Assembly (NCBI GenBank): GCA_947493695.1
Contig: CANLSF010000001.1
Coordinates: 1,302,001-1,366,000 of the forward strand
DNA length: 64,000 bases
DNA from: an uncultured Kiloniellaceae bacterium
GTDB taxonomy: Bacteria; Pseudomonadota; Alphaproteobacteria; Kiloniellales; Kiloniellaceae
Direction: 5' to 3'
Made by a program: the position numbers and the translations under genes. The notes below the pieces were generated by a model. That model was given only the letters and a program-made list of their open reading frames with translations. It was not told the origin of the DNA and made no database searches. Positions 1-9,709 of the stretch are shown here, piece after piece; the first letter of the stretch is position 1; the number at the start of each line of letters is the position of its first letter.

Positions 1-425
1 CCCAGATGCCGGTCGGTGTCGATCTTCACCTTGACGCCGCAATAACTGAAGATGCCCTCGGTCACGACGGTCACCATATCCACGCCATCAGCTTTGCTGG
101 ATACGATGAAGGGGGCGGGTTTGTAGTCAGGGTAGGTCGTGCCGGCGCCAACGGCAGTAACAAAGCCACTCTGACCAATCAGATCACCGCTCCATTCCTC
201 CTCACGGTTCATGAAGGGCACGAGCTTGTGGCCGTCGTCCTTGGCCTGTTCGATGATGGTCAGCGGATCAAGACGGACAAGTACGCCTTCGTGATTGGCG
301 TAGCGGTCGCAGGCGCCTGATTTGCCGTCGGCGATGTAGCACATGACCGGGCAGGCATCGCAACGGATCTTCTCCGCGGGTGCGCCGGATTTCGTCTGTG
401 TTGCCTGCTGTTCAGCTTGATCCAT
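1..425 (-). CDS. 6-hydroxynicotinate reductase-like iron-sulfur protein, N-terminal part (runs off window start)
   Basis: Manual minus-strand translation from ATG at 425: MDQAEQQATQTKSGAPAEKIRCDACPVMCYIADGKSGACDRYANHEG...; Cys-rich N-terminus; overlaps the upstream molybdo-hydroxylase gene. Absent from ORF track because it is truncated. Confidence 0.6.
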   Translation of the reverse strand, partial: MDQAEQQATQTKSGAPAEKIRCDACPVMCYIADGKSGACDRYANHEGVLVRLDPLTIIEQAKDDGHKLVPFMNREEEWSGDLIGQSGFVTAVGAGTTYPDYKPAPFIVSSKADGVDMVTVVTEGIFSYCGVKVKIDTDRHL

Positions 426-3183
426 TTGACACCTGTTTCTTCTGAACCGCGAGGATTGCCGCGCGTACCTTGTCCGGGGTTGCGGGCAGGTTTCGAATGC
501 TCGCGCCCGTCGCGTCCCGGATTGCATTGAGGATCGCCGGAGCGGTTGCGACCAGAACGTGTTCGCCCAGGCCCTTGGCCCCGAAGGGACCATGGAGGTC
601 GGGTTCTTCAAGGATCACGGACTCGATCTGTGGAATGTCGCCGAAGGTCGGGATCAGATAGTCGTGCAGATTTTCGCTGCGCCCGGGAATGAATTCTTCC
701 ATCAGTGCGAGGCCGATGCCCTGGGCGGAACCGCCTTCGATCTGGCCCTCGATCAGTGTTGGATTGATGGCGCGCCCGACGTCGTGGACGGCGGTCAGCT
801 TCAGGAGTTTGATTGTGCCCAACGCCTCGTCGACCTCCAACTCGGTCATCTGCGCGCCGTAGCCGTAAGCCGCGTAAGGCTCACCCTGTCCGTTTTCGTC
901 AAGCGGTGAAGTCGGCGGATCGAAGGTGCCTTCGCCCATGGCGACGAAGCCTTTGTCGTCACTTTCCAGACCGGAGAGGGCGATGCGGTGCGTACCGTCT
1001 TCATCGCTGGCCACAAGGTCATTGCCTTCCAGCGACAATCGGGCCTCGCTTGCGACGTTCGCGAAACGCAAGAGCTTCTCGCGGAGGTTTTGGCCTGCCA
1101 GAAAGGCGGCTTTGCCCGAGATGAAGGTCTGACGCGATGCCGAGGTTTTACCCGCATCCGATGTTAGGTCCGTATCGTCGTTGACGAAGTCCATAGTCTC
1201 GATCGGCAGGCCGACTGCGTCGGCGCAGATTTGAGCGATGACTGTGTTGGCACCCTGGCCGATATCCACGGCGCCATTGAAAAGCACAATTCTGCCATCC
1301 CTCTGAAGGCCTACGTGGATCGTGGAGGGATTGGGAAGTGAGGTGTTGCCGCAGCCGTACCAGAGGCCGGAAAGGCCCACCCCGCGTCTGCGACCGCTGT
1401 TCCCGGGATCGGCGTTGAAGCTTGCCGCTCTGTCACGTGCGATCTGCCAACGGTCGCGCAAAGTTTCCAGGCACTTCTTTGCGCCGCAACCTTGATCAAA
1501 GACCTGCCCGGTCACTGTCGGGACGCCGTTTTCCAGTGCGTTGTTGATTCGAAATTCAAGCCGGTCGATGGCAAGCTTGTCGGCGAGTTCGTCGAAGAGA
1601 CTCTCTTGCGCGATCGCCGATTGCGGTACACCAAAGCCCCGGAACGCTCCGGAAACCGGCCCGTTGCTATGAACACCCTGGGCTTGCGCGCTATAGTTTG
1701 GAATCCGATAAGGACCGGAGGCGTGAACCGGGACGCGGTTGGCGACGGTCGGGCCCCAGGAGGCGTAGGCGCCGGTATTGAAGATACCATCGAACTTCAT
1801 CGCGCAGAGCTTGCCTTCCCGGGTGGCAGCGATCTTCGCGGTGATTTGTGACGGATGGCGCTTTGTCGTCGAGGCCATTGACTCCGTGCGTGTGTAGACC
1901 ATGCGAACAGGGCGTCCCAGCCGCCAGGCCGCAATAGCCAGAAATGGATGAGTCGAGAGATCCAGTTTGGAGCCAAAGCCTCCACCGACTGCGGTGGGCA
2001 TTACGCGGATCTGTTCCGGTGCAACGTTCAGAATGGCGGCGATTTCGTCGCGATTCATATAAGGCGCCTGGGTGCAGACTTCGATCTCAAGACGGTCTTC
2101 GACCCGGCGCGCCATTCCGGCTTCCGGTTCGATGTAGGCGTGTTCGATGTAGCCGGTCGAGAAGTCGCCCTCGACCACTGCAGCAGCCTCGCTAAAACCG
2201 GTGTCGATATCTCCACAGCGCACTTTACCGCGCGCCATGAGGTTGCCAGGCCGGCTTGCGTGGAGTTGGGGGGCCGATTCCGCCATAGCTTCGTTTGGTG
2301 TCAGAGTGTGAGGCAATTCCTGCCATTCAACGGGGAAGTCTGCGAGATCGAGCGCTTCGATTGCCGCAGGCGTACCGACAACGGCGGCAACAGCCTCGCT
2401 CCGGAACCGGGTTTCGCCCTCGGCAAATACCGGTTGGTCTGCAAAGGGCGGGATTACGCCAAAAAGATTGCGCCCGGGGATATCATCCGCGGTCAGCACG
2501 GCTTCTACACCCGGATGCGAAGTGACATAGTGCGCCAGATCACCGAGCGTAAAGCTAGCACGATGATACGGCGAGCGGACGACACGGATCAGCAAACTCT
2601 CGTCGAGTCCGATGTCTGCGCCAAAGATCTCCGTACCGCGAACCTTGGCCTCGCCATCGACCCGATTGAGGCGGGCGCCGACCGCGGCGCCGGAGTTACT
2701 GCGAAGTGGGGCGGTCGCGAAATCCGATGCATCCATCACCGCGCTTATGATCTTCCGGTAACCTGTGCAGCGGCAAAGAACGCCGCCGAGCGCATCCTTG
2801 ACCTGGTCTTCGCTCGGCTTTGCCGTCTTCTCCAGCAATGCTGCCGCAGACACGATCATGCCGGGCGTGCAGATGCCGCACTGCGCAGCGCCGTGATGCA
2901 GCATCGACTGTTGCAGTTTGGATAAGGTGCCGTTCGATGACAGACCCTCAATGGTGGTGACTGAGCGTCCCTGAACCTGTGCCGAAGCCGTCATGCAGGC
3001 GCAGACCGGGTCCCCGTCGATCAAGACCGTGCAGGCACCGCAGTCACCCGCGTCACAACCGACTTTTGTGCCGGTTTTACCCAGGCGCTCACGCAACAGC
3101 TTGGTCAGACGTTCAGCAGGAGGCGCTTCAACACGTGTTGCTTCTCCGTTGAGCGAAAAACTCAGGTCGATATCTGCACTCAT
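412..3183 (-). CDS. Xanthine dehydrogenase-family oxidoreductase, fused 2Fe-2S subunit + molybdopterin-binding subunit
   Basis: N-terminal CDAGDCGACTVLIDG and CGICTPGM...CRCTGYRKI 2Fe-2S motifs followed by Mo-binding domain (VGGGFGSK, GAFRGFGVPQ, GPFGAKGLGE). Confidence 0.92.
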   Translation of the reverse strand: MSADIDLSFSLNGEATRVEAPPAERLTKLLRERLGKTGTKVGCDAGDCGACTVLIDGDPVCACMTASAQVQGRSVTTIEGLSSNGTLSKLQQSMLHHGAAQCGICTPGMIVSAAALLEKTAKPSEDQVKDALGGVLCRCTGYRKIISAVMDASDFATAPLRSNSGAAVGARLNRVDGEAKVRGTEIFGADIGLDESLLIRVVRSPYHRASFTLGDLAHYVTSHPGVEAVLTADDIPGRNLFGVIPPFADQPVFAEGETRFRSEAVAAVVGTPAAIEALDLADFPVEWQELPHTLTPNEAMAESAPQLHASRPGNLMARGKVRCGDIDTGFSEAAAVVEGDFSTGYIEHAYIEPEAGMARRVEDRLEIEVCTQAPYMNRDEIAAILNVAPEQIRVMPTAVGGGFGSKLDLSTHPFLAIAAWRLGRPVRMVYTRTESMASTTKRHPSQITAKIAATREGKLCAMKFDGIFNTGAYASWGPTVANRVPVHASGPYRIPNYSAQAQGVHSNGPVSGAFRGFGVPQSAIAQESLFDELADKLAIDRLEFRINNALENGVPTVTGQVFDQGCGAKKCLETLRDRWQIARDRAASFNADPGNSGRRRGVGLSGLWYGCGNTSLPNPSTIHVGLQRDGRIVLFNGAVDIGQGANTVIAQICADAVGLPIETMDFVNDDTDLTSDAGKTSASRQTFISGKAAFLAGQNLREKLLRFANVASEARLSLEGNDLVASDEDGTHRIALSGLESDDKGFVAMGEGTFDPPTSPLDENGQGEPYAAYGYGAQMTELEVDEALGTIKLLKLTAVHDVGRAINPTLIEGQIEGGSAQGIGLALMEEFIPGRSENLHDYLIPTFGDIPQIESVILEEPDLHGPFGAKGLGEHVLVATAPAILNAIRDATGASIRNLPATPDKVRAAILAVQKKQVSNGSS

Positions 3184-4034
3184 CGTGCTTCGTCCTCTGG
3201 TGTCGCTACTTTTTCCAATGCTCTTTTGACCAGTTCTTCAGCGACGTCCATGCGGTACTCCGAAGTTCCACGAACGTCGTTGATCGGCGTCAGACCGATG
3301 ACATCATCGGCAACGACCCTTGCTGACAGACCTTGTGCAGCTGTCTGTCCGATCAGGCGTTCTTCCAGTCTTTTCAGGCGTTGCGCGACGGGTGAGCAGG
3401 AGCCGACAGCAATCCGGGCGTCGATGATCTTTCCATTCTTGTCAGGCACGATAACCACCGCGACCATGGCGATCGAAATCACCAGATAGCGGCGGGCGCC
3501 AAGTTTAAGAAATGAGCTTCGGCCCTCTGGCGCGATATCGGGTATGTGCAAGGCACTCACAAGTTCGTCTGAATGCCGGTCCGTTTTGCGAACGCCTGTG
3601 ATAAAATCGCCGAGTGGCAGACGGCGATTCCCACCCGGATAAGCCAGCTCGATCTCCGCATTCAGCGTCAGCAATGGCGGCACGCCGTCGGCGGCGGGCG
3701 AGGCGTTACAGATGTTTCCGGCGAGGGTGCCGCTGTTCTGGATCTGGATCGAACCGACTTCCCGCGCGGCTGCCTTGAGGCCGTCGAATGCGGCGGGCAG
3801 CGCTGTTTCAATCACGTCTGTCCATGTGGTCAATCCACCCAGTCGCCAGCCTGTCGCCGTTTTTGAAATGCCTCGGAGTTCAGGAATGGCGGTCAGGTCA
3901 AGCAGGCTTTCGGAGATCGGCTGATCTCCCTGTGCCGGATAAAAATCGGTCCCGCCGGCCAGAATGCGCCAGGACCCCTGCTCCAGACTCTGCAAAGCGT
4001 CGTCGAGACGAGTCGGCCTTGAGAATTCCCCCAT
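3180..4034 (-). CDS. Molybdopterin dehydrogenase FAD-binding subunit
   Basis: MGEFSRPTRLDDALQSLEQGSWRILAGGTDFYP and GNICNASPAADGVPPLL motifs; 4-nt overlap with next gene. ORF extends to 4049; start at 4034 preferred. Confidence 0.9.
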   Translation of the reverse strand: MGEFSRPTRLDDALQSLEQGSWRILAGGTDFYPAQGDQPISESLLDLTAIPELRGISKTATGWRLGGLTTWTDVIETALPAAFDGLKAAAREVGSIQIQNSGTLAGNICNASPAADGVPPLLTLNAEIELAYPGGNRRLPLGDFITGVRKTDRHSDELVSALHIPDIAPEGRSSFLKLGARRYLVISIAMVAVVIVPDKNGKIIDARIAVGSCSPVAQRLKRLEERLIGQTAAQGLSARVVADDVIGLTPINDVRGTSEYRMDVAEELVKRALEKVATPEDEAR

Positions 4035-4083
4035 ACGCTTAACCACCACCCTGATTTTATATGCGTATTTTTATCGTATGTAT

Positions 4084-4100
4084 ACCAATGCAGCATTGGT
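4084..4100. promoter_or_regulatory. Palindromic putative operator upstream of molybdo-hydroxylase operon
   Basis: ACCAATGC-A-GCATTGGT, 8-bp arms, 35-50 bp upstream of the operon's first gene. Confidence 0.4.
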
Positions 4101-4620
4101 GCAACAACATCGTGACCAAGGTTAGGGTTCGGCGTCAACAAAAAACTGTAAAGCGCGATTGCTGATGGGGATGAGCTTAGCAAGCTCGATTGAGGGCAGG
4201 CGGATGGGGGATCCTGGTGTGATGGGATAGAAATGAGATGGTTCCGCAGCTTGTCACCAAAGCCCGGAAATCTCGGTAATTACCATGTCCGTCGAAGGCA
4301 GGACTACGCCTCGAGCTAAGTCATATCCTCCTCGTATAAGTGCCCGCGGAACGACCGTAAGTAAAAAATAAAACACCATTTAAGACAAAGTAGGTGAAAA
4401 ATATCTCGCATAAGGCGTATAATTTCATTTGTAGACTATAATTAACGAGATGACATTTTGTTTGTATAGTAACGGTATCAAAGTGGCGGTGTTGTCCTCA
4501 GCCGCTTTGTCTGGAGTTTAAATCTCGGTTTGGACTGCGCGGTGCTTTGGTCTCAATACTTTTGCCCAGGGCGTGGTTAAAGAGGGGCGATGTAACCCTT
4601 TTTCGGGTTTCGGCGACGGC

Positions 4621-6909
4621 ATGAACAATATTCGCAAAGAAAGACGAGCCTATATTGCGGTTGCCGCAGGTTTGATCAGTCTGCTGATTTTCATCGGATT
4701 TTTTATCCATAGCGCAGAACGGGAACAGCACAGACTGGCAGAGGCTGAATTAAAGGCTGTCGCCAGTGGGATCGGCACGCTAGCTGCTTTCGAGTTGCGG
4801 AATTCGTCGACGCCAAATCTGGTCGGCTTGTTGCGGCAACTCGCTCTCGCGGACGAATTACTGCGGATTCGCTTTCAGGACAATGAAACCGATAAGACTT
4901 ACGAGGTCGTGCGGTCGCGAGATGATCTTTTTCTCGATCCTGACGACCCGCGGCGCGATGTTTCTTATGAGGTCATCTCGCTCCAAATCGACGTTGTCCA
5001 CGAGGGCAAGCTGCAAGGGCGTCTGGAACTGGAGAAAGCGGTTCTGCCGCCGCCAGATTCGCGCTCATTGGCAGAGCATCTGGTGGTATCCCTCCTGACC
5101 TTGGTTGCGGCCTTTGCATCTGCCTTGATAGGTCTAAAGATTTTTGTAGTCGCACGCAGCTCTTCAACGATTGACGCACAGCACCCGCTATCGCCTCTGG
5201 AGGCGATTGTGAATCCTTTCCGCGCGCATGATTCGCCCGGTTTTGCCGCCTTAAGGCCCGACCAGGTTGCCGCCGTCGTGCGACAGGCCGGCTTTACGAT
5301 GCTGGTCAATTTGGCAAACATATCCTTTTTGCTGGGCATTCTCTGGCAGGAGGTTCCTCTTGCGCTGCTGACACCCTGGGCTCTGTTCATTTATCTTTTG
5401 GTCCTCTCCGCACTCTGGTCATGGTGGCGAAACCACAAACGCCCGTTGCCGGAGGCCGTGTCCAAGCGCGCTTTACGCAGGATGACTTACCGGGCGGGTG
5501 TATTGGGGTTGGCGTGGGGAATTGCGCTTTCGGTCTTCTTCACCGATGCAAGCCCCATAGCGCGCTATATTCTGATTGCAGTCGGGCTTGGCACTGCGGC
5601 GGGCGGCACGGCGGCGCTTGCGCCGGTTCCTTCCGCTGCAATCGCCTTTACCAGTGCCATCCTAGTGCCGGGAGCTTTGCGGTTTGCAACGCTTGAAGGC
5701 GAGGGCTTTATCACCCTCGCTATTCTTTGCGTGCTTTTCGCCTGTGCCATGGGAGCTTTCCTGAGCCAAGTCTATCACGCCTTCGCGCGCAACGTTCTGG
5801 CGCGGCTGGATGAGGCGCGCCATGCCGAAACCATTGCGTTGGTGATGAATACCTATGAGGAGCAGGCCTCAGACTGGTTGTGGGAGACGGACCCTGACGG
5901 CCGTTTGCGTTCGGTGCCGCAGCGGATGGACCTGTTGTTCGGAAAAAATATTGGCGGGCTGACGGGCCGTACCTTCCGGGAGCTTGTGGGGCCGTCGGAA
6001 GCCAATGTCTGGCACCGGCTGTTCCAACGCCTTGAATCCGGCGAGAGTTTTCGGAGTGAAGTTATAGAAACGCTCGATCACAAGGGGGAACGGCGCTGGA
6101 TATCGCTTTCCGGGCGATGCCGAACAAACGGCGAGTGGCATGGTGTCGGGTCGGATGTCACCGAGCGTGAAAGAGCTCTAAATTCGATGCGCGAAGCGAC
6201 GGAGGCAGCAGAAGCGGCGTCGCGGGTGACCTCGGCATTTCTGGCCACCACAAGTCACGAACTGCGCACGCCTTTGAATGCAATCATCGGATTTTCGCAG
6301 ATGTTGACCATGGGCCACCTCAAACCGGAGAAGGTGAAGGATTACACCCAGACGATAAACAACGCGGGACAGCACCTGCTGCAGATCGTCAACGGTATCC
6401 TCGAAATGGCGCAGATTGAGGCTGGCAGCAAGAGGTTGGTCCGTGAAACATTTGATCTGGAAGAGGTCATTGGGGCCTCTGTCGATTTCCTCTCCTTTGA
6501 GGCCAGTAAGGCCAAAGTCGAGGTCCGCGTTGCCGCCAATGAAAAGCCGATCCGGATTTTCGCCGACCGGCAGGCTTTGCGTCAGGTGCTTTTGAACATC
6601 ATCGGGAACGCGGTCAAGTTCACGCCTGAAGGCGGCTCGATCGATATCGCCAGCAGGAAATCGCAGGAACGCATCGAGATAATTGTGACGGATACAGGCA
6701 TTGGCATCTCGCAACGCCATATCGACCGGGTTTTTCAGCCCTTTGCCCAGGCCGACGACCGTCTGGCACGGCGTTACGAAGGAACCGGCCTCGGTCTGTC
6801 CATCGCAAAGGGCTTAATCGAACTTCACGGAGGTAATCTGCAGATAAGCAGCCATGTCGGAGAAGGCACGACTCTCATTATCACATTGCCAGCCAGCTTG
6901 CCGGAATAA
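4621..6909 (+). CDS. Membrane PAS-domain sensor histidine kinase (paralog of 10652..12946)
   Basis: N-terminal TM and multi-TM block, PAS, HisKA H-box ATSHELRTPLNAIIGFSQ, HATPase motifs (NIIGNAVKFTPEGG, DTGIGIS, GTGLGLSIAKG). ORF opens at 4573; ATG at 4621 preferred. Confidence 0.9.
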   Translation: MNNIRKERRAYIAVAAGLISLLIFIGFFIHSAEREQHRLAEAELKAVASGIGTLAAFELRNSSTPNLVGLLRQLALADELLRIRFQDNETDKTYEVVRSRDDLFLDPDDPRRDVSYEVISLQIDVVHEGKLQGRLELEKAVLPPPDSRSLAEHLVVSLLTLVAAFASALIGLKIFVVARSSSTIDAQHPLSPLEAIVNPFRAHDSPGFAALRPDQVAAVVRQAGFTMLVNLANISFLLGILWQEVPLALLTPWALFIYLLVLSALWSWWRNHKRPLPEAVSKRALRRMTYRAGVLGLAWGIALSVFFTDASPIARYILIAVGLGTAAGGTAALAPVPSAAIAFTSAILVPGALRFATLEGEGFITLAILCVLFACAMGAFLSQVYHAFARNVLARLDEARHAETIALVMNTYEEQASDWLWETDPDGRLRSVPQRMDLLFGKNIGGLTGRTFRELVGPSEANVWHRLFQRLESGESFRSEVIETLDHKGERRWISLSGRCRTNGEWHGVGSDVTERERALNSMREATEAAEAASRVTSAFLATTSHELRTPLNAIIGFSQMLTMGHLKPEKVKDYTQTINNAGQHLLQIVNGILEMAQIEAGSKRLVRETFDLEEVIGASVDFLSFEASKAKVEVRVAANEKPIRIFADRQALRQVLLNIIGNAVKFTPEGGSIDIASRKSQERIEIIVTDTGIGISQRHIDRVFQPFAQADDRLARRYEGTGLGLSIAKGLIELHGGNLQISSHVGEGTTLIITLPASLPE

Positions 6910-6936
6910 GGGACGAGTCTCAGAGGAAACGGAAGT

Positions 6937-7191
6937 TTATTTCCGTGATTCAATCTCCGCCAGGACGCTCTGTTTCTCTTCGGCGCTCAGTATCGGCCAG
7001 TCGCGGATCTCGTCGACGTTGCGCAGACAGCCGATGCAGAGGCCCGAGGCGTCGTCCAGCTGGCAGACGCTGATACAGGGGGACGGGATCGTGCGATCAA
7101 TGCCGCGAAGCCGCGCTTGTTTGCGGCGTTCTCTGCGCGCAGCGCGCTCGGGATCCTGGTTTTCGCTCACTGCTGCGTAACCCTTGCTCAT
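6937..7191 (-). CDS. DUF1289 family protein
   Basis: PSPCISVCQLDDASGLCIGCLRNVDEIRDW signature. Confidence 0.85.
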   Translation of the reverse strand: MSKGYAAVSENQDPERAARRERRKQARLRGIDRTIPSPCISVCQLDDASGLCIGCLRNVDEIRDWPILSAEEKQSVLAEIESRK

Positions 7192-7375
7192 GCGAAGTCG
7201 AGGTCAGTGTGTCTGGCTTTAACGCCTGCAGTTTCGACCTTAGCTTCAATCCGCGGTAAACGATCTTAACGGGATCGTGTTCCTCTAACGCCACAGCAGG
7301 TTTGCCACGACAGGAAATCCCAATATATCCTTCCTTGCTGAATAGCCAGCCAAAGTCGCGAGAGGCAGTGTATTT

Positions 7376-9085
7376 ATGGTTCGTCGATTACGCCTTTGGA
7401 GTGGTTTGTTCCTCATGGCGTTTGTCTTTACCCACTATGCGAACCATGCACTTGGAATCGTCTCGCTGGAATGGATGGAGGCAGGCCGCAAGGTTTTTCT
7501 GTCTTTCTGGCGATTTTTGCCGATCAGCGCCTTATTTTATGCCGCGCTGACCCTGCATGTGCTGCTTGCCTTCTGGGCGCTCTATCAGCGCAGGCGGATC
7601 AAAATGGCGCCTTGGGAGTTTTGGCAAACACTGCTGGGTTTCGCGATTCCGCCGCTGTTGGTCGCACACATCCTGGGGACGCGCTTTGTTCACGAAGTGT
7701 ATGGAATTCAGGACAACTACTTCCTTGAACTGCTGATCTTCTTTGTCCTGCGCCCGGATTATGGGATCAGGCAGTTCGTTACGATTGTGGTCGTCTGGGT
7801 TCACGGGTGTCTGGGCATGCATTTCTGGCTGCGGCTGAAACCCTGGTATCCACGAATCTTGCCCTTTGCTGCGGCGTTGGCGCTGTTGGTCCCGGTTTTG
7901 GGTGCAGTCGGCGTGTTTGTCGCCGGGCAACAGATCGCGGTTCTGGCACAGGATCCCGTATGGCTGAAGGAGGTTCAGGCGACCGTGCGGCTGGCGACCA
8001 GAGACCAGGTGGCGCAAGTCGGGATGCTCAACGACATTGTGCTTGGTGTTTTGGGGGCACTCCTGGTTCTGTCTCTATCGGGCCGGGTTATTCGACGTTT
8101 CGTGGACCGGCTGCGTGGTTTGGTGCATCTGACCTATCCCGATGGCCGGCGCGTGGCTGTGGTCCAGGGAACAACGATATTGGAAGCGAGCCGTGGCGCC
8201 GGTATCGGACACGCGTCCGTTTGCGGTGGCCGGGGACGCTGTTCCACCTGCCGAGTCCGTATCGGCGCGGGTTTAGAGGTCTTGCCGCCACCGAGCCCTG
8301 ACGAACAACGTGTCCTGGAGCGTGTCGGCGCCCCACCCAACCAGCGCCTTGCCTGCCAGACGCGGCCGCAGGCCGATCTTGAAGTCACGCCTGTGCTGCC
8401 GCCCAGCATCAGCCCGCGTCAGGCTGAAGGCGGGGCTGATTATCTGCAGGGACAGGAACGGGAAATCGCTATTCTCTTTGCGGACCTTCGTGGCTTCACG
8501 ACCCTGGCCGAACATAAACTGCCTTACGATGTTGTGTTCATCCTGAACCGGTATTTTGCAGCCATGGGCGCTGCGGTTGAGGCTTCCGGCGGACGCTTGG
8601 ACAAGTTCATTGGCGACGGTGTGATGGCGTTGTTCGGCATTGAGGGTGGGCCGCAAGCGGGCAGCCGCAATGCATTGGCTGCCGCCCGCGCCATGGCAGA
8701 GCGCCTGGAGGATTTGAACCGTGCCCTTGCCAATGATCTCGACACGCCGCTTCGGATCGGGATCGGGATACATGTCGGGCCGGTCATTGTCGGAGAGATG
8801 GGTTATGGTTCGGCGACCTCCGTGACGGCGATCGGCGATGCGGTCAATACCGCCAGCCGGCTGGAGGCCATGACCAAGGATTTCGCTGCGCAGCTTGTGA
8901 TCTCAGATCCGGTGGCCGAACTGGCCAATCTGGATACGACGGCTTTTACCAGCCAGAATATCGAGGTTCGGGGCCGTGAAGGCGGGTTGATGGTCAGGGT
9001 CATAAAGGAGGCGAAGGACCTCACACATCCTGAAAAACCGAGTAACGAAAAGGCCGCGAAGAGGAATGCTGAACAACTCGGTTAG
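7376..9085 (+). CDS. Class III adenylate/guanylate cyclase with His-containing multi-TM anchor and 2Fe-2S ferredoxin domain
   Basis: TM helices with conserved His (FTHYANH, TLHVLL, VAHILGTRFVHE, VWVHGCLGMHFW); CGGRGRCSTCRVRI...LACQT ferredoxin cluster; cyclase domain FADLRGFTTLAE, FIGDGVMALFG, VNTASRLEAMTK. Confidence 0.88.
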   Translation: MVRRLRLWSGLFLMAFVFTHYANHALGIVSLEWMEAGRKVFLSFWRFLPISALFYAALTLHVLLAFWALYQRRRIKMAPWEFWQTLLGFAIPPLLVAHILGTRFVHEVYGIQDNYFLELLIFFVLRPDYGIRQFVTIVVVWVHGCLGMHFWLRLKPWYPRILPFAAALALLVPVLGAVGVFVAGQQIAVLAQDPVWLKEVQATVRLATRDQVAQVGMLNDIVLGVLGALLVLSLSGRVIRRFVDRLRGLVHLTYPDGRRVAVVQGTTILEASRGAGIGHASVCGGRGRCSTCRVRIGAGLEVLPPPSPDEQRVLERVGAPPNQRLACQTRPQADLEVTPVLPPSISPRQAEGGADYLQGQEREIAILFADLRGFTTLAEHKLPYDVVFILNRYFAAMGAAVEASGGRLDKFIGDGVMALFGIEGGPQAGSRNALAAARAMAERLEDLNRALANDLDTPLRIGIGIHVGPVIVGEMGYGSATSVTAIGDAVNTASRLEAMTKDFAAQLVISDPVAELANLDTTAFTSQNIEVRGREGGLMVRVIKEAKDLTHPEKPSNEKAAKRNAEQLG

Positions 9086-9188
9086 GGCGTGTCGCGTTTG
9101 ATCGTACTTTTCGCTCCTTTGAATACACTCGCTGCCCCAATCTCTGCCCCGGCTCTGCCGTCCTCTTTCCGGTTGGGCGTGACAGGCG

Positions 9189-9671
9189 CTAATGCGCGGC
9201 CTTAAAGGCTGTGACGGCTTCTTGGAGTTCCAGATATTCGACGCATTCTGTTCCACAGGCTGTTTTCAGGACGTTCAGGCGTTGCTCGGCACGGGGAAGA
9301 TCCGACATTTCAAGATAAAGCTCGCCAAGATATTCGTTGGCGCCGAGATGTTTCGGGTCCAGCTCAAGAGCTTGGTTGTAATTGCGCAGGGCTGCATCCC
9401 AGTCACCAAGTTTCCGGAGGCTGAAACCCATGAGGCTGAAAGCGTCGGGGTTACGTGGGTCTGTCGCGATCACCTTTTTCAGAAGGGGAACTGCCGAGGC
9501 GTAGCTGCCCAGATCGATCAGCTTAATGGCTTTTGCCAATTCGGAGCGTTCACCTGTCGCAGTGTCACTCTCGTAGCCGCCGACGGGCCCAGCGGCAGGT
9601 GCCTGCGATATGGATAGAGAGAAAACGACGAGAGCCGCTGCAATTGCGATGAGACTGGCTTTGCGAGTCAT
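9189..9671 (-). CDS. Tetratricopeptide repeat protein with signal peptide
   Basis: MTRKASLIAIAAALVVFSL signal-like start; TPR-like NPDAFSLMGFSLRKLGDWDAALRNYNQALELDPKHLGANEYLGELYL. Confidence 0.8.
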   Translation of the reverse strand: MTRKASLIAIAAALVVFSLSISQAPAAGPVGGYESDTATGERSELAKAIKLIDLGSYASAVPLLKKVIATDPRNPDAFSLMGFSLRKLGDWDAALRNYNQALELDPKHLGANEYLGELYLEMSDLPRAEQRLNVLKTACGTECVEYLELQEAVTAFKAAH

Positions 9672-9709
9672 GTGAGGCCCTGGAATTATCGTGGTAGCGC
9701 TCATTTTGG

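Noticed and set aside
1948-2925. 325-aa plus-strand ORF
   Set aside because: Shadow of the molybdo-hydroxylase gene.
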